Assembly: GCF_000455605.1 (NCBI RefSeq)
Contig: NC_017025.1
Location: forward strand, 1,240,001 to 1,304,000
Reading direction: 5' to 3'
DNA length: 64,000 nucleotides
Origin: Flavobacterium indicum GPTSA100-9 = DSM 17447
Lineage (GTDB): Bacteria > Bacteroidota > Bacteroidia > Flavobacteriales > Flavobacteriaceae
Position numbers and translations under genes: made by a program. The notes below the pieces were generated by a model. It saw only the letters and a list, made by a program, of their open reading frames with translations. It made no database searches and had not been told where the DNA came from. Positions 25,893-34,580 of the stretch are shown one piece after another; within the stretch, counting starts at the first letter, position 1; each line of letters begins with the position of its first letter.

Positions 25893-27410
25893 ATGTTATC
25901 AAATTTACAGAAAAATATATTATTAAAATACCCATTACTATGGAATACAAAGTTTATTCCAATGGCGGCATTAGGAATTCTGCTTCATATATTTTGTTTT
26001 TTTACGGGCTATTTTGATGGAACAATTGATTTTACAAAAAAATACGACTCTTTATTAGAAGCTCCTTTTTTTATAATAATTACATTAATTATTATAGTTG
26101 TTTTTATTGTTTGGTTAATTCAGTATTTCAAGAATAATGCTTTTAAATCGTTTTACCCCAAAAGTAAAAATGCACTTTTTTATGAGTGGTTACAAATTTT
26201 TATAATAGTAGTTGTATTTTCTACCTTTTATGTCTCTGTTTTGGTTGGACAAACGCTTAAGAAAAGAAGTTATTTTTCTGAAGATGAAGTTAAACGAAGA
26301 GTTGAAATACTCTCAAAGGCCGATATGTTTATTAACGGAAGTTTTGAGTCTCCAGAAATTGATTCTACGAAATCCGTATTTACAGATACAACAATTAATG
26401 GTCAAATTCAATACAGAAAGATAGTCTATAAAGAGTATGTAAAATATTTTGGCAAACAGTATGAACCTACTGCTCTTATAAATAGAAAAGTATTCAATTT
26501 TAAGTACGATGATAGAGCAAAAGATTCACTAAATACATTAGCAATTCGAAAGTGGTTATCAAATAACAATCAGACTGAGGTTAAGAAATTAATGAGTGAA
26601 TATTTAGCTATTCACAATGATGCAAAATTATATACCAATATTACTGTAGAAAAATGGTTTAAAGAAGTATATGATTATCCAAATTTTAAAAAATATAAGA
26701 TAATTAATTATGCTAATCCTAATACAAAAGATTATGATTCGACCTATGTAGATTACAACGATTACGAGTCTGCATCTCCTGATGAGTATTACGAATTTAA
26801 AAACGATGGTGTTTACTCGGATTATTTTGTGGAAAAAAATATTTTAAATCATAATTATTTAATTCTATTAAATAGTTATGCTTCCATTTGGGAAGCATTG
26901 GAATTTACTATAGGTATTTTATATTTCGCATTCGGATTTTCATTATTGTTATTGTCATTCAAAGTTACATCTGGCAAAAGCTGGTTAATTGCTATAGTAG
27001 TTACCGTTTTACTAAATATTGTCTTCGGTTTAATTTCAACCATAGGTAGGGAAGAATTGACTTATTTGTACCTTTCTGTTTTAACTATTATTGGTATATT
27101 ACTAACGCTGATTAATCTTATTGTTTCGAAAACTAATATTCGTTTTAGTAAGGTTGTTGTAAATTTAGCACTATGGTTTTTTTCTGCGATACTTCCAATT
27201 ATTTATTTCATATATATGGAGCACTATAAAAACAAATTGATGAATCAATATGCTTCGATTGAAAATTATGATTATTACTTAGATCCTTTCTATAAATTTT
27301 TAAATGATAATATATTCAACATGTTTATCATTAATTTAATAGTTTGTATCATTGCATTATTTTTCTTTTCAAGAGGAATTAGAACTTGGAAAGGTATACC
27401 AGAAGAATAG
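25893..27410 (+). CDS. Multi-pass membrane protein, probable permease partner of the upstream ATPase
   Basis: A 505-residue protein with hydrophobic segments near residues 20-42, 55-75, 95-115, then a hydrophilic region of about 200 residues rich in Tyr, Lys and Asp (including YDSTYVDYNDYESASPDEYYEF), and about five more segments between 330 and 500. Three plus five helices with a large loop is like ABC-2 type permeases with a periplasmic insert. I do not recognise a named family; the assignment rests on adjacency and topology. The aldose epimerase gene follows after 3 nt. Confidence 0.65.
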   Translation: MLSNLQKNILLKYPLLWNTKFIPMAALGILLHIFCFFTGYFDGTIDFTKKYDSLLEAPFFIIITLIIIVVFIVWLIQYFKNNAFKSFYPKSKNALFYEWLQIFIIVVVFSTFYVSVLVGQTLKKRSYFSEDEVKRRVEILSKADMFINGSFESPEIDSTKSVFTDTTINGQIQYRKIVYKEYVKYFGKQYEPTALINRKVFNFKYDDRAKDSLNTLAIRKWLSNNNQTEVKKLMSEYLAIHNDAKLYTNITVEKWFKEVYDYPNFKKYKIINYANPNTKDYDSTYVDYNDYESASPDEYYEFKNDGVYSDYFVEKNILNHNYLILLNSYASIWEALEFTIGILYFAFGFSLLLLSFKVTSGKSWLIAIVVTVLLNIVFGLISTIGREELTYLYLSVLTIIGILLTLINLIVSKTNIRFSKVVVNLALWFFSAILPIIYFIYMEHYKNKLMNQYASIENYDYYLDPFYKFLNDNIFNMFIINLIVCIIALFFFSRGIRTWKGIPEE

Positions 27411-27413
27411 CTT

Positions 27414-28265
27414 ATGTTAATTACTATAACTAATAAATTTTTAACTGCTACTATAAATACTTTAGGAGCAGAGTTAGTATCGTTAGAAAAAAACCAGGTA
27501 AATTATATTTGGGAAGTGGATGAAAACTATTGGAATAAAACTTCTCCTGTTTTGTTTCCTATAGTGGGGCGTTTAAAAAATGATGTTTATACGCTAAATG
27601 GAAAAGAATATACGTTGCCTCGTCATGGTTTTGCTCGTAATTATGAATTTCAATATGAATTAAAAGCGGAACATCAAGTCGTTTTTGAGTTGGAGTCTAA
27701 TGCGGAAACAAAATATAATTTTCCTTTCGACTTTAAGTTGTTCTTAGCTTATACTTTAATCGATAGTGAACTGATTATTGAATATTTTGTTCGAAATTTA
27801 TCTGAAGAAACCCTGCCATTCTCTATTGGTGCTCATCCTGCTTTTGCGATTGAAGGTGATATTGCAGATTACAGTTTACAATTTAATAAACCGGATGTTT
27901 TAATTACGCATCATCTTGAGAATGAAAATTTTAATTTTGAAACATCTGTGGTAGAAAGTCATTCAGGAAAATTAGATTTAAAATACGATTTATTTAAAAA
28001 CGATGCCTTGGTCTTTGAATCGTTAGAATCAGATGAAGTAATCTTGCAGCATTTAGATGTACCCGTTTTAAAAGTCACCTACGAATATTTTCCGTATTTA
28101 GGAATTTGGACAAAACCAAATGCTCCATTTCTTTGTATTGAGCCCTGGTGTGGTGTTGCCGATAATACGATTCATGATGGAAATATTCTAGAAAAAGAAG
28201 GTATTCAGCTTTTGCCTGCGGGAGAGGATTTTTTACGAGCAATAAGAATTGAGATTTTAAGATAA
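27414..28265 (+). CDS. Aldose 1-epimerase family protein
   Basis: A 283-residue cytoplasmic protein of the galactose mutarotase-like superfamily (LacX/YeaD-like group). Seen: NTLGAELVSLEKNQVNYIW near the start, WNKTSPVLFPIVGRLKND, LPRHGFARNYEF with a catalytic His candidate, LPFSIGAHPAFAI with the second His, and PFLCIEPWCGVADN with the conserved Glu. It would interconvert sugar anomers; the natural sugar is unknown. It ends the co-directional run and is closed by a terminator. Confidence 0.87.
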   Translation: MLITITNKFLTATINTLGAELVSLEKNQVNYIWEVDENYWNKTSPVLFPIVGRLKNDVYTLNGKEYTLPRHGFARNYEFQYELKAEHQVVFELESNAETKYNFPFDFKLFLAYTLIDSELIIEYFVRNLSEETLPFSIGAHPAFAIEGDIADYSLQFNKPDVLITHHLENENFNFETSVVESHSGKLDLKYDLFKNDALVFESLESDEVILQHLDVPVLKVTYEYFPYLGIWTKPNAPFLCIEPWCGVADNTIHDGNILEKEGIQLLPAGEDFLRAIRIEILR

Positions 28266-28297
28266 AAAAACTCCGACTCAAAGTCGGAGATTTTTTT
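28264..28297 (+). terminator. Intrinsic terminator after the epimerase gene
   Basis: Eight-base-pair stem CTCCGACT / AGTCGGAG with a 3-nt loop and a T run, directly after the stop codon. Confidence 0.88.
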
Positions 28298-28322
28298 AAT
28301 TACTACTTTGTAAATCTGTATT

Positions 28323-28696
28323 TTGTCAATCTGAACTTGTTTCAGATTCTAAATCATGTCAATTGGTAATTTGTCAATCTGATCTTGTTTCAGATTCTAA
28401 TTCACGGCAATTGGTAATTTTTGTCAATCTGAACTTTTTTCAGATTCTAAATCATGTCAATTGGTAATTTGTCAATCTGAACTTTTTTCAGATTCTAATT
28501 CATGTCAATTGGTAATTTGTCAATCTGAACTTGTTTCAGATTCTAATTCAAGTCAATCGGTAATTTTTGTCAATTTGAACTTGTTTCAGATTCTAAATCA
28601 CGGCAATTGGTAATTTGTCAATTTAAACTTGTTTCAGATTCTAAATCATGTCAATTGGTAATTTGTCAATCTGAACTTGTTTCAGATTCTAAATTA
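28323..28696. repeat. Tandem array of eight 48-50 bp hairpin repeats
   Basis: Units start at 28325, 28373, 28423, 28471, 28519, 28569, 28617 and 28665 (the last is partial). Each carries an inverted repeat AATCTGAA / TTCAGATT around CTTGT, followed by TCTAAATCATGTCAATTGGTAA variants. Two units are 50 bp because of an extra TT. There are no unique spacers, so this is not CRISPR. It fills the gap between two convergent genes and ends within 10 bases of the Crp/Fnr stop. It resembles arrays of REP-like palindromes. Confidence 0.92.
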
Positions 28697-28702
28697 CAAT
28701 TT

Positions 28703-29386
28703 CTATTCACTCATTTTCTGTAACATGTTCTTATTTACAAGAATGATTTTTTTGCCACTTAATTCAATTAATCCTTCTTTGTTAAATTCAGACAAAAGTC
28801 GAATACAACTTTCAGTAGCAGTTCCAATCATACCCGCAATTTCTTCTCGTGATAATTGTATTTTTAAACTTCCATCTTCATTAGTGCCAAAATCTTTTTC
28901 TAAATGTAACAATGTGTGCGCCAAACGTTGTTTTACTGTTTTTTGTGCCATATCTACCATATGATCGTCTGCTTCACGCAAATCACCACAAACCGATTTC
29001 ATCATGTTCAACGAAAATTGATTATTTTCATTAAAGAATTTTAATACTTCGGCTTTTGGAATAAAACAAACTTGCATGTCTTCTATTGCTACAGCACTTA
29101 AGTTAGCCGCTTCTTCACTAATTAAAGAACGCTGACCCAAAAGTTCTCCTTTTTTTACAAGTTTAACAATTTGGTCCTTGCCATTGGCGCTTAATTTCGA
29201 CATTTTAGCCACACCATCTTTTACGCAATAAATTCCATTAAGCATTTCTCCTTCTTCAAATAAAGGATCTCCTTTTTTTACTTCGTAAGATGATTTACAT
29301 TCAGCCATTCGTAAAAGCTCCTCTTTATTTAAAGCTTTTAATGAACTTAATTCTCTAACGATACATTGCTCACATTTAGCACTCAT
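28703..29386 (-). CDS. Crp/Fnr family transcriptional regulator
   Basis: A 227-residue regulator with an N-terminal cyclic-nucleotide-binding-like barrel (KKGDPLFEEGEMLNGIYCVKDG, GELLGQRSLISEEAANLSAVA), a dimer helix, and a winged helix-turn-helix (LSREEIAGMIGTATESCIRLLSEFNKEGLIEL). The recognition helix keeps the Glu and Arg that read the TGA core in Crp/Fnr proteins. Cysteines occur at 5, 8 and 30 plus later positions; the Cys-x2-Cys pair at the N-terminus recalls Fnr iron-sulfur ligands, so oxygen sensing is possible but unproven. It is divergent from the cbb3 oxidase genes, whose upstream regions carry matching palindromes. Confidence 0.88.
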   Translation of the reverse strand: MSAKCEQCIVRELSSLKALNKEELLRMAECKSSYEVKKGDPLFEEGEMLNGIYCVKDGVAKMSKLSANGKDQIVKLVKKGELLGQRSLISEEAANLSAVAIEDMQVCFIPKAEVLKFFNENNQFSLNMMKSVCGDLREADDHMVDMAQKTVKQRLAHTLLHLEKDFGTNEDGSLKIQLSREEIAGMIGTATESCIRLLSEFNKEGLIELSGKKIILVNKNMLQKMSE

Positions 29387-29490
29387 AATTATATATTGTG
29401 TTGCAAAATTAACTATTTAATCAAAATATAAATTTTAATTTTTGAAAAAAAAACAATATTTTTATTACTAAACCATAAAGGTACAAAAGG

Positions 29491-29540
29491 TATGACAAAT
29501 ATCATATTTTATTTTTTTGTAGAGTGTGACCTTTGTTACA
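29491..29540 (+). promoter_or_regulatory. Putative Crp/Fnr operator and promoter of ccoI
   Basis: TATGACAAATATCATA at 29491-29506 is a near-perfect inverted repeat of the Crp/Fnr kind. A -7-like box GACCTTTG starts 37 bases after the first base of the palindrome, at 29528-29535, placing the palindrome centre about 40.5 bases before the expected start near 29539, the class II activator position. A second weaker inverted repeat, TGTGACCTTTGTTACA (29525-29540), overlaps the -7 box. No -33 TTG is present, as expected for an activator-dependent promoter. Confidence 0.65.
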
Positions 29541-29559
29541 GGTAAAAAATGAGCATTAA

Positions 29560-31950
29560 ATGGACGATAAAAATTGCTTTCACTGTGGTAAAGAATATAC
29601 TGCTAGTGAAAAAATAACGTATGATGAAAAATCATTTTGTTGTGTAGGTTGTAAAACTGTGTATGAAATTTTTAGTCAAAATGACTTAACATGTTATTAC
29701 GACTATGCAACTTCACCAGGAGCAACACCACCAGAGATTAATGGTAAATATGAATTTTTAGACGATGAAAAAATTAGTTCGAAACTATTGGAATTTGAAG
29801 AAACTACAACACATATTGTTTCATTGTACATACCTCATATTCATTGTAGCTCGTGTATTTGGATTTTGGAAAATCTCCAAAAGCTTCAAAAAGGTATAAT
29901 TGCATCGCAAGTAAATTTTACTCAGAAAAAAGTCCGTATAACTTATCAGCCAGAACAAACTAATTTAAAAGAAATTGTTTACTTATTAGCTTCTATAGGT
30001 TATGAGCCTTACATTAGTTTAGAAAACTATGAAACAGGATTAAATAACATTGATAGAACGTTAATCTATAAGTTAGGTGTAGCTTTCTTTTGTTTTGGAA
30101 ATATTATGTTATTATCTTTTCCGGAATATTTTGAAGTTGATGAATTTTGGATTGAAAAATATAAACCTTTTTTCCGTTGGTTAATTTTCTTTTTATCCCT
30201 ACCTTCTTTTCTTTATTCAGCAAGTGGTTATTACGTTTCAGCCTATAAAAGTATTCGTTCAAGCGTATTAAATATTGATATTCCTATAGCACTTGGTATT
30301 ATTGTAATGTTTATACGAAGTACAGTTGACATCGTATTTGATTACGGTCAAGGTTTTTTTGATAGTCTAACAGGATTGGTTTTTTTCATGTTGTTAGGTA
30401 AGTTGTTTCAACAAAAAACGTATGATTTTTTATCTTTTGAACGTGATTATAAATCGTATTTCCCTATTGCAGTGACTAAAATACTTTCAGATGGTTCAGA
30501 AGTTCCGTGTCAAGTGTATGATATTGAGAAAGGAGACCGATTGTTAATCCGCAATCAAGAGCTCATACCCGTTGATGGAATTCTTATTTCGCCTAAAACA
30601 TCGTTAGATTATAGTTTTGTTACTGGAGAAGCGGATCCAATTGAAAAAAAGTCGGGAGATAAAGTATTTGCAGGAGGAAAACAAATAGGAGGAGTAATTG
30701 AAATGGAAGTGTTGTTTTCTGTATCACAAAGTTATTTAACTCAATTATGGAGTAATGATGTGTTTCAAAAGAAAATTGATCAAAAACATAAATCCATAAC
30801 AGATAAAGTAAGTCAGTATTTCACCCCCGCATTATTGTTGTTGGCATTTGGAGCGTTACTTTTTTGGCTATTCATTGATACTTATATTGCATTTAATGTT
30901 TTTACAGCTGTTTTAATTGTGGCCTGTCCTTGCGCATTGGCATTAACAGCGCCATTTACACTAGGTAATGTATTGCGAATTATGGGTAACAACAAAATGT
31001 ATTTGAAAAATTCGTTAGTTGTTGAGCAATTAGCTAAAGTAGATACGGTTGTTTTTGATAAAACAGGAACAATTACATCTGCAAATAAGATGCAAATAGA
31101 ATTTGTGGGTACTTCTTTAACTTCAGAAGAGGAACAATGGGTTAAAAACTGTATTAGAAATTCAAACCACCCTTTAAGTAGAAAGTTATATGATTTTTTA
31201 CCAAATACTGAAAAACAGAACTTAACAGAGTTTGAAGAAATCATTGGTAAAGGAATTATTGCAATAATTCAAAATCATAAAATTGAAATTGGTTCCGATG
31301 CTTTGATGGGGGAAACTTTAACCAAAGATAATTTAAAACAAACCAAGGTTAATATTAAAATCGATGACCATTATAAAGGGTATTATTTGTTTAATCATCA
31401 ATATAGAGAAGGTTTAGAACAATTATTTAAAGATTTGACCAAAAATCATTATCAAGTAAAAGTATTGAGTGGAGATAATGATGGAGAGAAAGCTTATCTG
31501 CAATCTATTTTACCCGAAAATACAGAGCTTATTTTTAATCAAAAACCAGAACAAAAGTTAGCCTATATTGAAAAATTACAGCAAGAAGGAAAAAATGTAA
31601 TGATGATTGGGGATGGACTTAACGATGCGGGTGCATTAGCTCAAAGTAATGTTGGTATTGCTATTTCTGAAAATGTAAATGTATTTTCGCCGGCTTGTGA
31701 TGGTATTATGGATTCTTTGGAGTTTTCAAAACTTTTCTTATATTTACGATATGCAAAAGACTCAATGAAAACGATTTACATGAGTTTTGGTCTTTCGCTT
31801 TTGTATAATGCAATCGGTTTAACTTTTGCGTTAGCTGGAAAATTGTCCCCACTATTTGCCGCAATTATAATGCCTATGAGTGCCATCACAATTGTAAGTT
31901 TTGTTACAATTATGAGCAAGTTTTATGGTCGTAAAATCAACAAAAATTAA
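29560..31950 (+). CDS. ccoI: Copper-transporting P1B-type ATPase for cbb3 oxidase assembly
   Basis: Exports copper for the CcoN active site. The 796-residue protein begins with a Cys-rich metal-binding segment (CFHCGKEYT, FCCVGCKTVYEIF), then a heavy-metal-associated domain with IHCSSCIWILENL near residue 97. Eight membrane helices are expected. The core motifs are TGEADPIEKKSGD (actuator), the CPCALALTAPF ion channel motif, the phosphorylation site DKTGT and GDGLNDAGALAQS. The context with ccoS, ccoNO, ccoQ, ccoP, ccoG and ccoH supports CcoI rather than a general copper exporter. Confidence 0.93.
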   Translation: MDDKNCFHCGKEYTASEKITYDEKSFCCVGCKTVYEIFSQNDLTCYYDYATSPGATPPEINGKYEFLDDEKISSKLLEFEETTTHIVSLYIPHIHCSSCIWILENLQKLQKGIIASQVNFTQKKVRITYQPEQTNLKEIVYLLASIGYEPYISLENYETGLNNIDRTLIYKLGVAFFCFGNIMLLSFPEYFEVDEFWIEKYKPFFRWLIFFLSLPSFLYSASGYYVSAYKSIRSSVLNIDIPIALGIIVMFIRSTVDIVFDYGQGFFDSLTGLVFFMLLGKLFQQKTYDFLSFERDYKSYFPIAVTKILSDGSEVPCQVYDIEKGDRLLIRNQELIPVDGILISPKTSLDYSFVTGEADPIEKKSGDKVFAGGKQIGGVIEMEVLFSVSQSYLTQLWSNDVFQKKIDQKHKSITDKVSQYFTPALLLLAFGALLFWLFIDTYIAFNVFTAVLIVACPCALALTAPFTLGNVLRIMGNNKMYLKNSLVVEQLAKVDTVVFDKTGTITSANKMQIEFVGTSLTSEEEQWVKNCIRNSNHPLSRKLYDFLPNTEKQNLTEFEEIIGKGIIAIIQNHKIEIGSDALMGETLTKDNLKQTKVNIKIDDHYKGYYLFNHQYREGLEQLFKDLTKNHYQVKVLSGDNDGEKAYLQSILPENTELIFNQKPEQKLAYIEKLQQEGKNVMMIGDGLNDAGALAQSNVGIAISENVNVFSPACDGIMDSLEFSKLFLYLRYAKDSMKTIYMSFGLSLLYNAIGLTFALAGKLSPLFAAIIMPMSAITIVSFVTIMSKFYGRKINKN

Positions 31951-31974
31951 CCATTTTTAACAAAAATTAAAGAG

Positions 31975-32019
31975 TATGACAAAAGTCATATTTATCCTGA
32001 TAGAGTAAGTCTAACTTTG
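31975..32019 (+). promoter_or_regulatory. Putative Crp/Fnr operator and promoter of ccoS-ccoNOQP
   Basis: TATGACAAAAGTCATA at 31975-31990 is a perfect six-base inverted repeat around AAAA. TAACTTTG at 32012-32019 fits TAnnTTTG. The spacing from palindrome start to -7 start is 37, identical to the ccoI region, and the expected start is near 32023, again putting the palindrome centre at about -40.5. No -33 TTG is present. The leader before the ccoS ATG would be about 12 nt. Confidence 0.7.
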
Positions 32020-32034
32020 TTTAAAATTTAAGGT

Positions 32035-32205
32035 ATGAGTGTTATTTATTTTCTAATTTCAGTAAGTATTGTTATTGCAATAGCTTTCTTAATCATCTTC
32101 ATTTTAGCAGTGAAAAACGGTCAATACGACGATGACTACACCCCATCGGTGCGTATGTTATTTGACGACGAAGTGAAAAATAATTCTAATAAAAACAAAA
32201 ACTAA
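32035..32205 (+). CDS. ccoS: Cbb3-type cytochrome oxidase assembly protein CcoS
   Basis: A 56-residue protein: MSVIYFLISVSIVIAIAFLI starts a single membrane helix, followed by an ILAVKNGQYDDDYTPSVRM segment. The KxGQYDD motif directly after the helix is the CcoS hallmark. CcoS is needed for inserting cofactors into CcoN. It sits between ccoI and ccoNO, 13 nt before the oxidase start, and is the first gene after the palindromic operator. Confidence 0.93.
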   Translation: MSVIYFLISVSIVIAIAFLIIFILAVKNGQYDDDYTPSVRMLFDDEVKNNSNKNKN

Positions 32206-32218
32206 ATATTAACTAACT

Positions 32219-34396
32219 ATGGAAGTACAACAATTTCGTTATGACAATAAGATAGTTCGTAACTTTATCTATGCTTCATTACTTTTTGGAGTAGTGGGTA
32301 TGTTGGTGGGTCTTATTGTTGCTTTATTTTACTTATTTCCTAATTTAACTGATGGTATCCCTTGGTTAAGTTACGGTAGACTAAGACCATTGCATACTAA
32401 TGCAGTAATTTTTGCATTTGTTGGGAATGCAGTATTTGCTGGAGTTTACTACTCTTTGCAACGTTTATTAAAAGCGAGAATGTTCAGTGATTTTTTAAGT
32501 CAAGTGAACTTCTGGGGTTGGCAGTTAATCATTGTAGGAGCAGCCATTTCCTTACCATTAGGTATTACTACATCAAAAGAATATGCCGAATTAGAATGGC
32601 CGTTTGATATTGCCATTGCCCTAGTATGGGTAGCTTTTGGTATCAACATGATTGGTACAATTATAAAAAGAAGAGAGCGTCATATTTATGTGGCGGTTTG
32701 GTTCTACATTGCAACATTTGTAGCGGTGGCTTTATTACACATTGTAAACAGTTTAGAAATTCCAGTGTCTTTAACAAAAAGTTATTCTGCTTATGCAGGT
32801 GTTCAAGATGCCTTGGTACAATGGTGGTACGGACACAATGCGGTAGCGTTCTTCTTAACTACTCCGTTCTTAGGATTAATGTATTATTATTTACCAAAAG
32901 CAGCAAACCGTCCGGTTTACTCTTATAGATTGTCAATTATTCACTTTTGGTCATTAATTTTCTTATATATCTGGGCTGGACCTCACCACTTATTGTATTC
33001 TACATTACCTGATTGGGCTCAAAATTTAGGAGTTGTGTTTTCTGTAATGTTAATTGCTCCATCTTGGGGTGGTATGATTAATGGATTGTTAACATTAAGA
33101 GGTGTTTGGGATAAAGTAAGAACAGATGCTATTTTAAAATTCTTTGTAGTAGGTATTACAGGTTATGGAATGGCAACTTTTGAAGGTCCTATGTTATCAT
33201 TGAAAAATGTTAATGCTATTGCTCACTTTACTGATTGGGTTGTAGCTCACGTTCACGTAGGTGCTTTAGCTTGGAATGGATTCATGACATTTGGTATGAT
33301 TTATTGGATTATTCCTAGAATAACAAAAACACAATTATTCTCTCAAAAATTAGCTAATTTCCACTTCTGGATTGGTACGTTAGGTATTGTATTGTATGCT
33401 TTACCAATGTATGTAGCTGGGTTTACTCAAGCAGAAATGTGGAAACAATTTAATGAAGATGGTACATTAGTATATCCTCAATTCATGGAAACTGTAACAC
33501 AAATTTTACCAATGTATGCCATGCGTGCTGTTGGTGGTGTGTTATACTTAACAGGAGTTTTAGTTGGGGTTTATAACATCATTAAAACAGTTTCAGTTGG
33601 ATCTAAAGTTGAAGATGAATTAGCAGAAGCACCGGCTTTAGTTACAATATCTAAATACAGATTACGTAATGAAAAATGGCACTCTTGGTTAGAAAGAAAA
33701 CCAGTTCAGTTTATCGTATTGACTACTATTGCAGTTGCTATTGGGGGAATTATTCAAATTGTTCCTATGTTAATTGTAAAATCAAATATTCCAACTATTA
33801 CAAGTGTAAAACCATATACGCCACTTGAATTAGAAGGTAGAGATTTATATATCCGTGAAGGTTGTAACAACTGTCACTCTCAATTAGTTAGACCTTTCCG
33901 TTCTGAAGTTAAACGTTATGGTGAATATTCAAAATCAGGAGAATATGTATACGATCATCCATTCTTATGGGGTTCTAAACGTACAGGTCCAGATTTAATG
34001 AGAGTTGGAGGAAAATACAATCACAATTGGCATTTTAACCACATGTGGAGCCCTCAAGCAACTTCAACAGGATCAATTATGCCAGCGTATAAGTGGTTAT
34101 TTGACAACAAAGCAATGAGTCATGATGATGTACAAAAGAAAATGGCGGTAATGGCTAAATTAGGAGTACCTTATACTCAAGAAGATATTGATGGAGCATT
34201 AGCAAGTATTGAAAAACAATCAGCCGAAATTGAAGAAGGTTTGAAAGGTGATCCAAAATTTGTGAAAGCGTATGATGCAAGCAAAGAAAAAGCAAGGTTA
34301 ACAGGTGAAAAATTTGTTCCAATGAAAGATAGAGAAATTGTAGCTTTAATTGCTTACTTACAACGATTAGGAACAGACATTAAAGTTAAAAAATAA
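32219..34396 (+). CDS. ccoNO: Fused cbb3 cytochrome c oxidase subunits I and II (CcoN-CcoO)
   Basis: A 725-residue fusion. Residues about 1-480 form the twelve-helix haem-copper catalytic subunit: GRLRPLHTNAVIFAF with a haem-ligand His, WWYGHNAVAFFLTTPFLG, WAGPHHLLYSTLP with the copper ligands, and FTDWVVAHVHVGALAWNGF. A linker helix at about 505-525 leads to the mono-haem CcoO part with GCNNCHS (CxxCH at residues 549-553) and the distal Met region GSIMPAYKWL. The terminal oxidase reduces oxygen at low concentration and pumps protons. The N-O fusion is common in Bacteroidetes. Confidence 0.95.
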   Translation: MEVQQFRYDNKIVRNFIYASLLFGVVGMLVGLIVALFYLFPNLTDGIPWLSYGRLRPLHTNAVIFAFVGNAVFAGVYYSLQRLLKARMFSDFLSQVNFWGWQLIIVGAAISLPLGITTSKEYAELEWPFDIAIALVWVAFGINMIGTIIKRRERHIYVAVWFYIATFVAVALLHIVNSLEIPVSLTKSYSAYAGVQDALVQWWYGHNAVAFFLTTPFLGLMYYYLPKAANRPVYSYRLSIIHFWSLIFLYIWAGPHHLLYSTLPDWAQNLGVVFSVMLIAPSWGGMINGLLTLRGVWDKVRTDAILKFFVVGITGYGMATFEGPMLSLKNVNAIAHFTDWVVAHVHVGALAWNGFMTFGMIYWIIPRITKTQLFSQKLANFHFWIGTLGIVLYALPMYVAGFTQAEMWKQFNEDGTLVYPQFMETVTQILPMYAMRAVGGVLYLTGVLVGVYNIIKTVSVGSKVEDELAEAPALVTISKYRLRNEKWHSWLERKPVQFIVLTTIAVAIGGIIQIVPMLIVKSNIPTITSVKPYTPLELEGRDLYIREGCNNCHSQLVRPFRSEVKRYGEYSKSGEYVYDHPFLWGSKRTGPDLMRVGGKYNHNWHFNHMWSPQATSTGSIMPAYKWLFDNKAMSHDDVQKKMAVMAKLGVPYTQEDIDGALASIEKQSAEIEEGLKGDPKFVKAYDASKEKARLTGEKFVPMKDREIVALIAYLQRLGTDIKVKK

Positions 34397-34401
34397 ACAT
34401 C

Positions 34402-34569
34402 ATGTTAAAGTTCGTAAAACATAATTTTGATGGGATTAATGGGGTTGATATTTTTCCTATTATCTCTCTAGTAATTTTCATTACCATCTTTGTAGGGTAT
34501 ACCGTTTATGCATTAACGTATAGCAAAGAACGAGTAAAAGAAATGAGCGAATTACCTTTTAACGATTAA
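34402..34569 (+). CDS. ccoQ: CcoQ-like small subunit of cbb3 oxidase
   Basis: A 55-residue protein with one membrane helix (PIISLVIFITIFVGYTVYAL) flanked by a short N-terminal segment KHNFDGINGVDI and a charged tail SKERVKEMSELPFND. Size, topology and position between ccoNO (5 nt before) and ccoP (11 nt after) identify it as CcoQ/FixQ, which stabilises the complex. Sequence conservation in this family is low, so position is the main evidence. Confidence 0.88.
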   Translation: MLKFVKHNFDGINGVDIFPIISLVIFITIFVGYTVYALTYSKERVKEMSELPFND

Positions 34570-34580
34570 AATTTATTATA

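Noticed and set aside
28323..28696. Possible CRISPR array
   Set aside because: The 48-50 bp period has no distinct spacers; the whole unit is repeated, and no cas genes are near.
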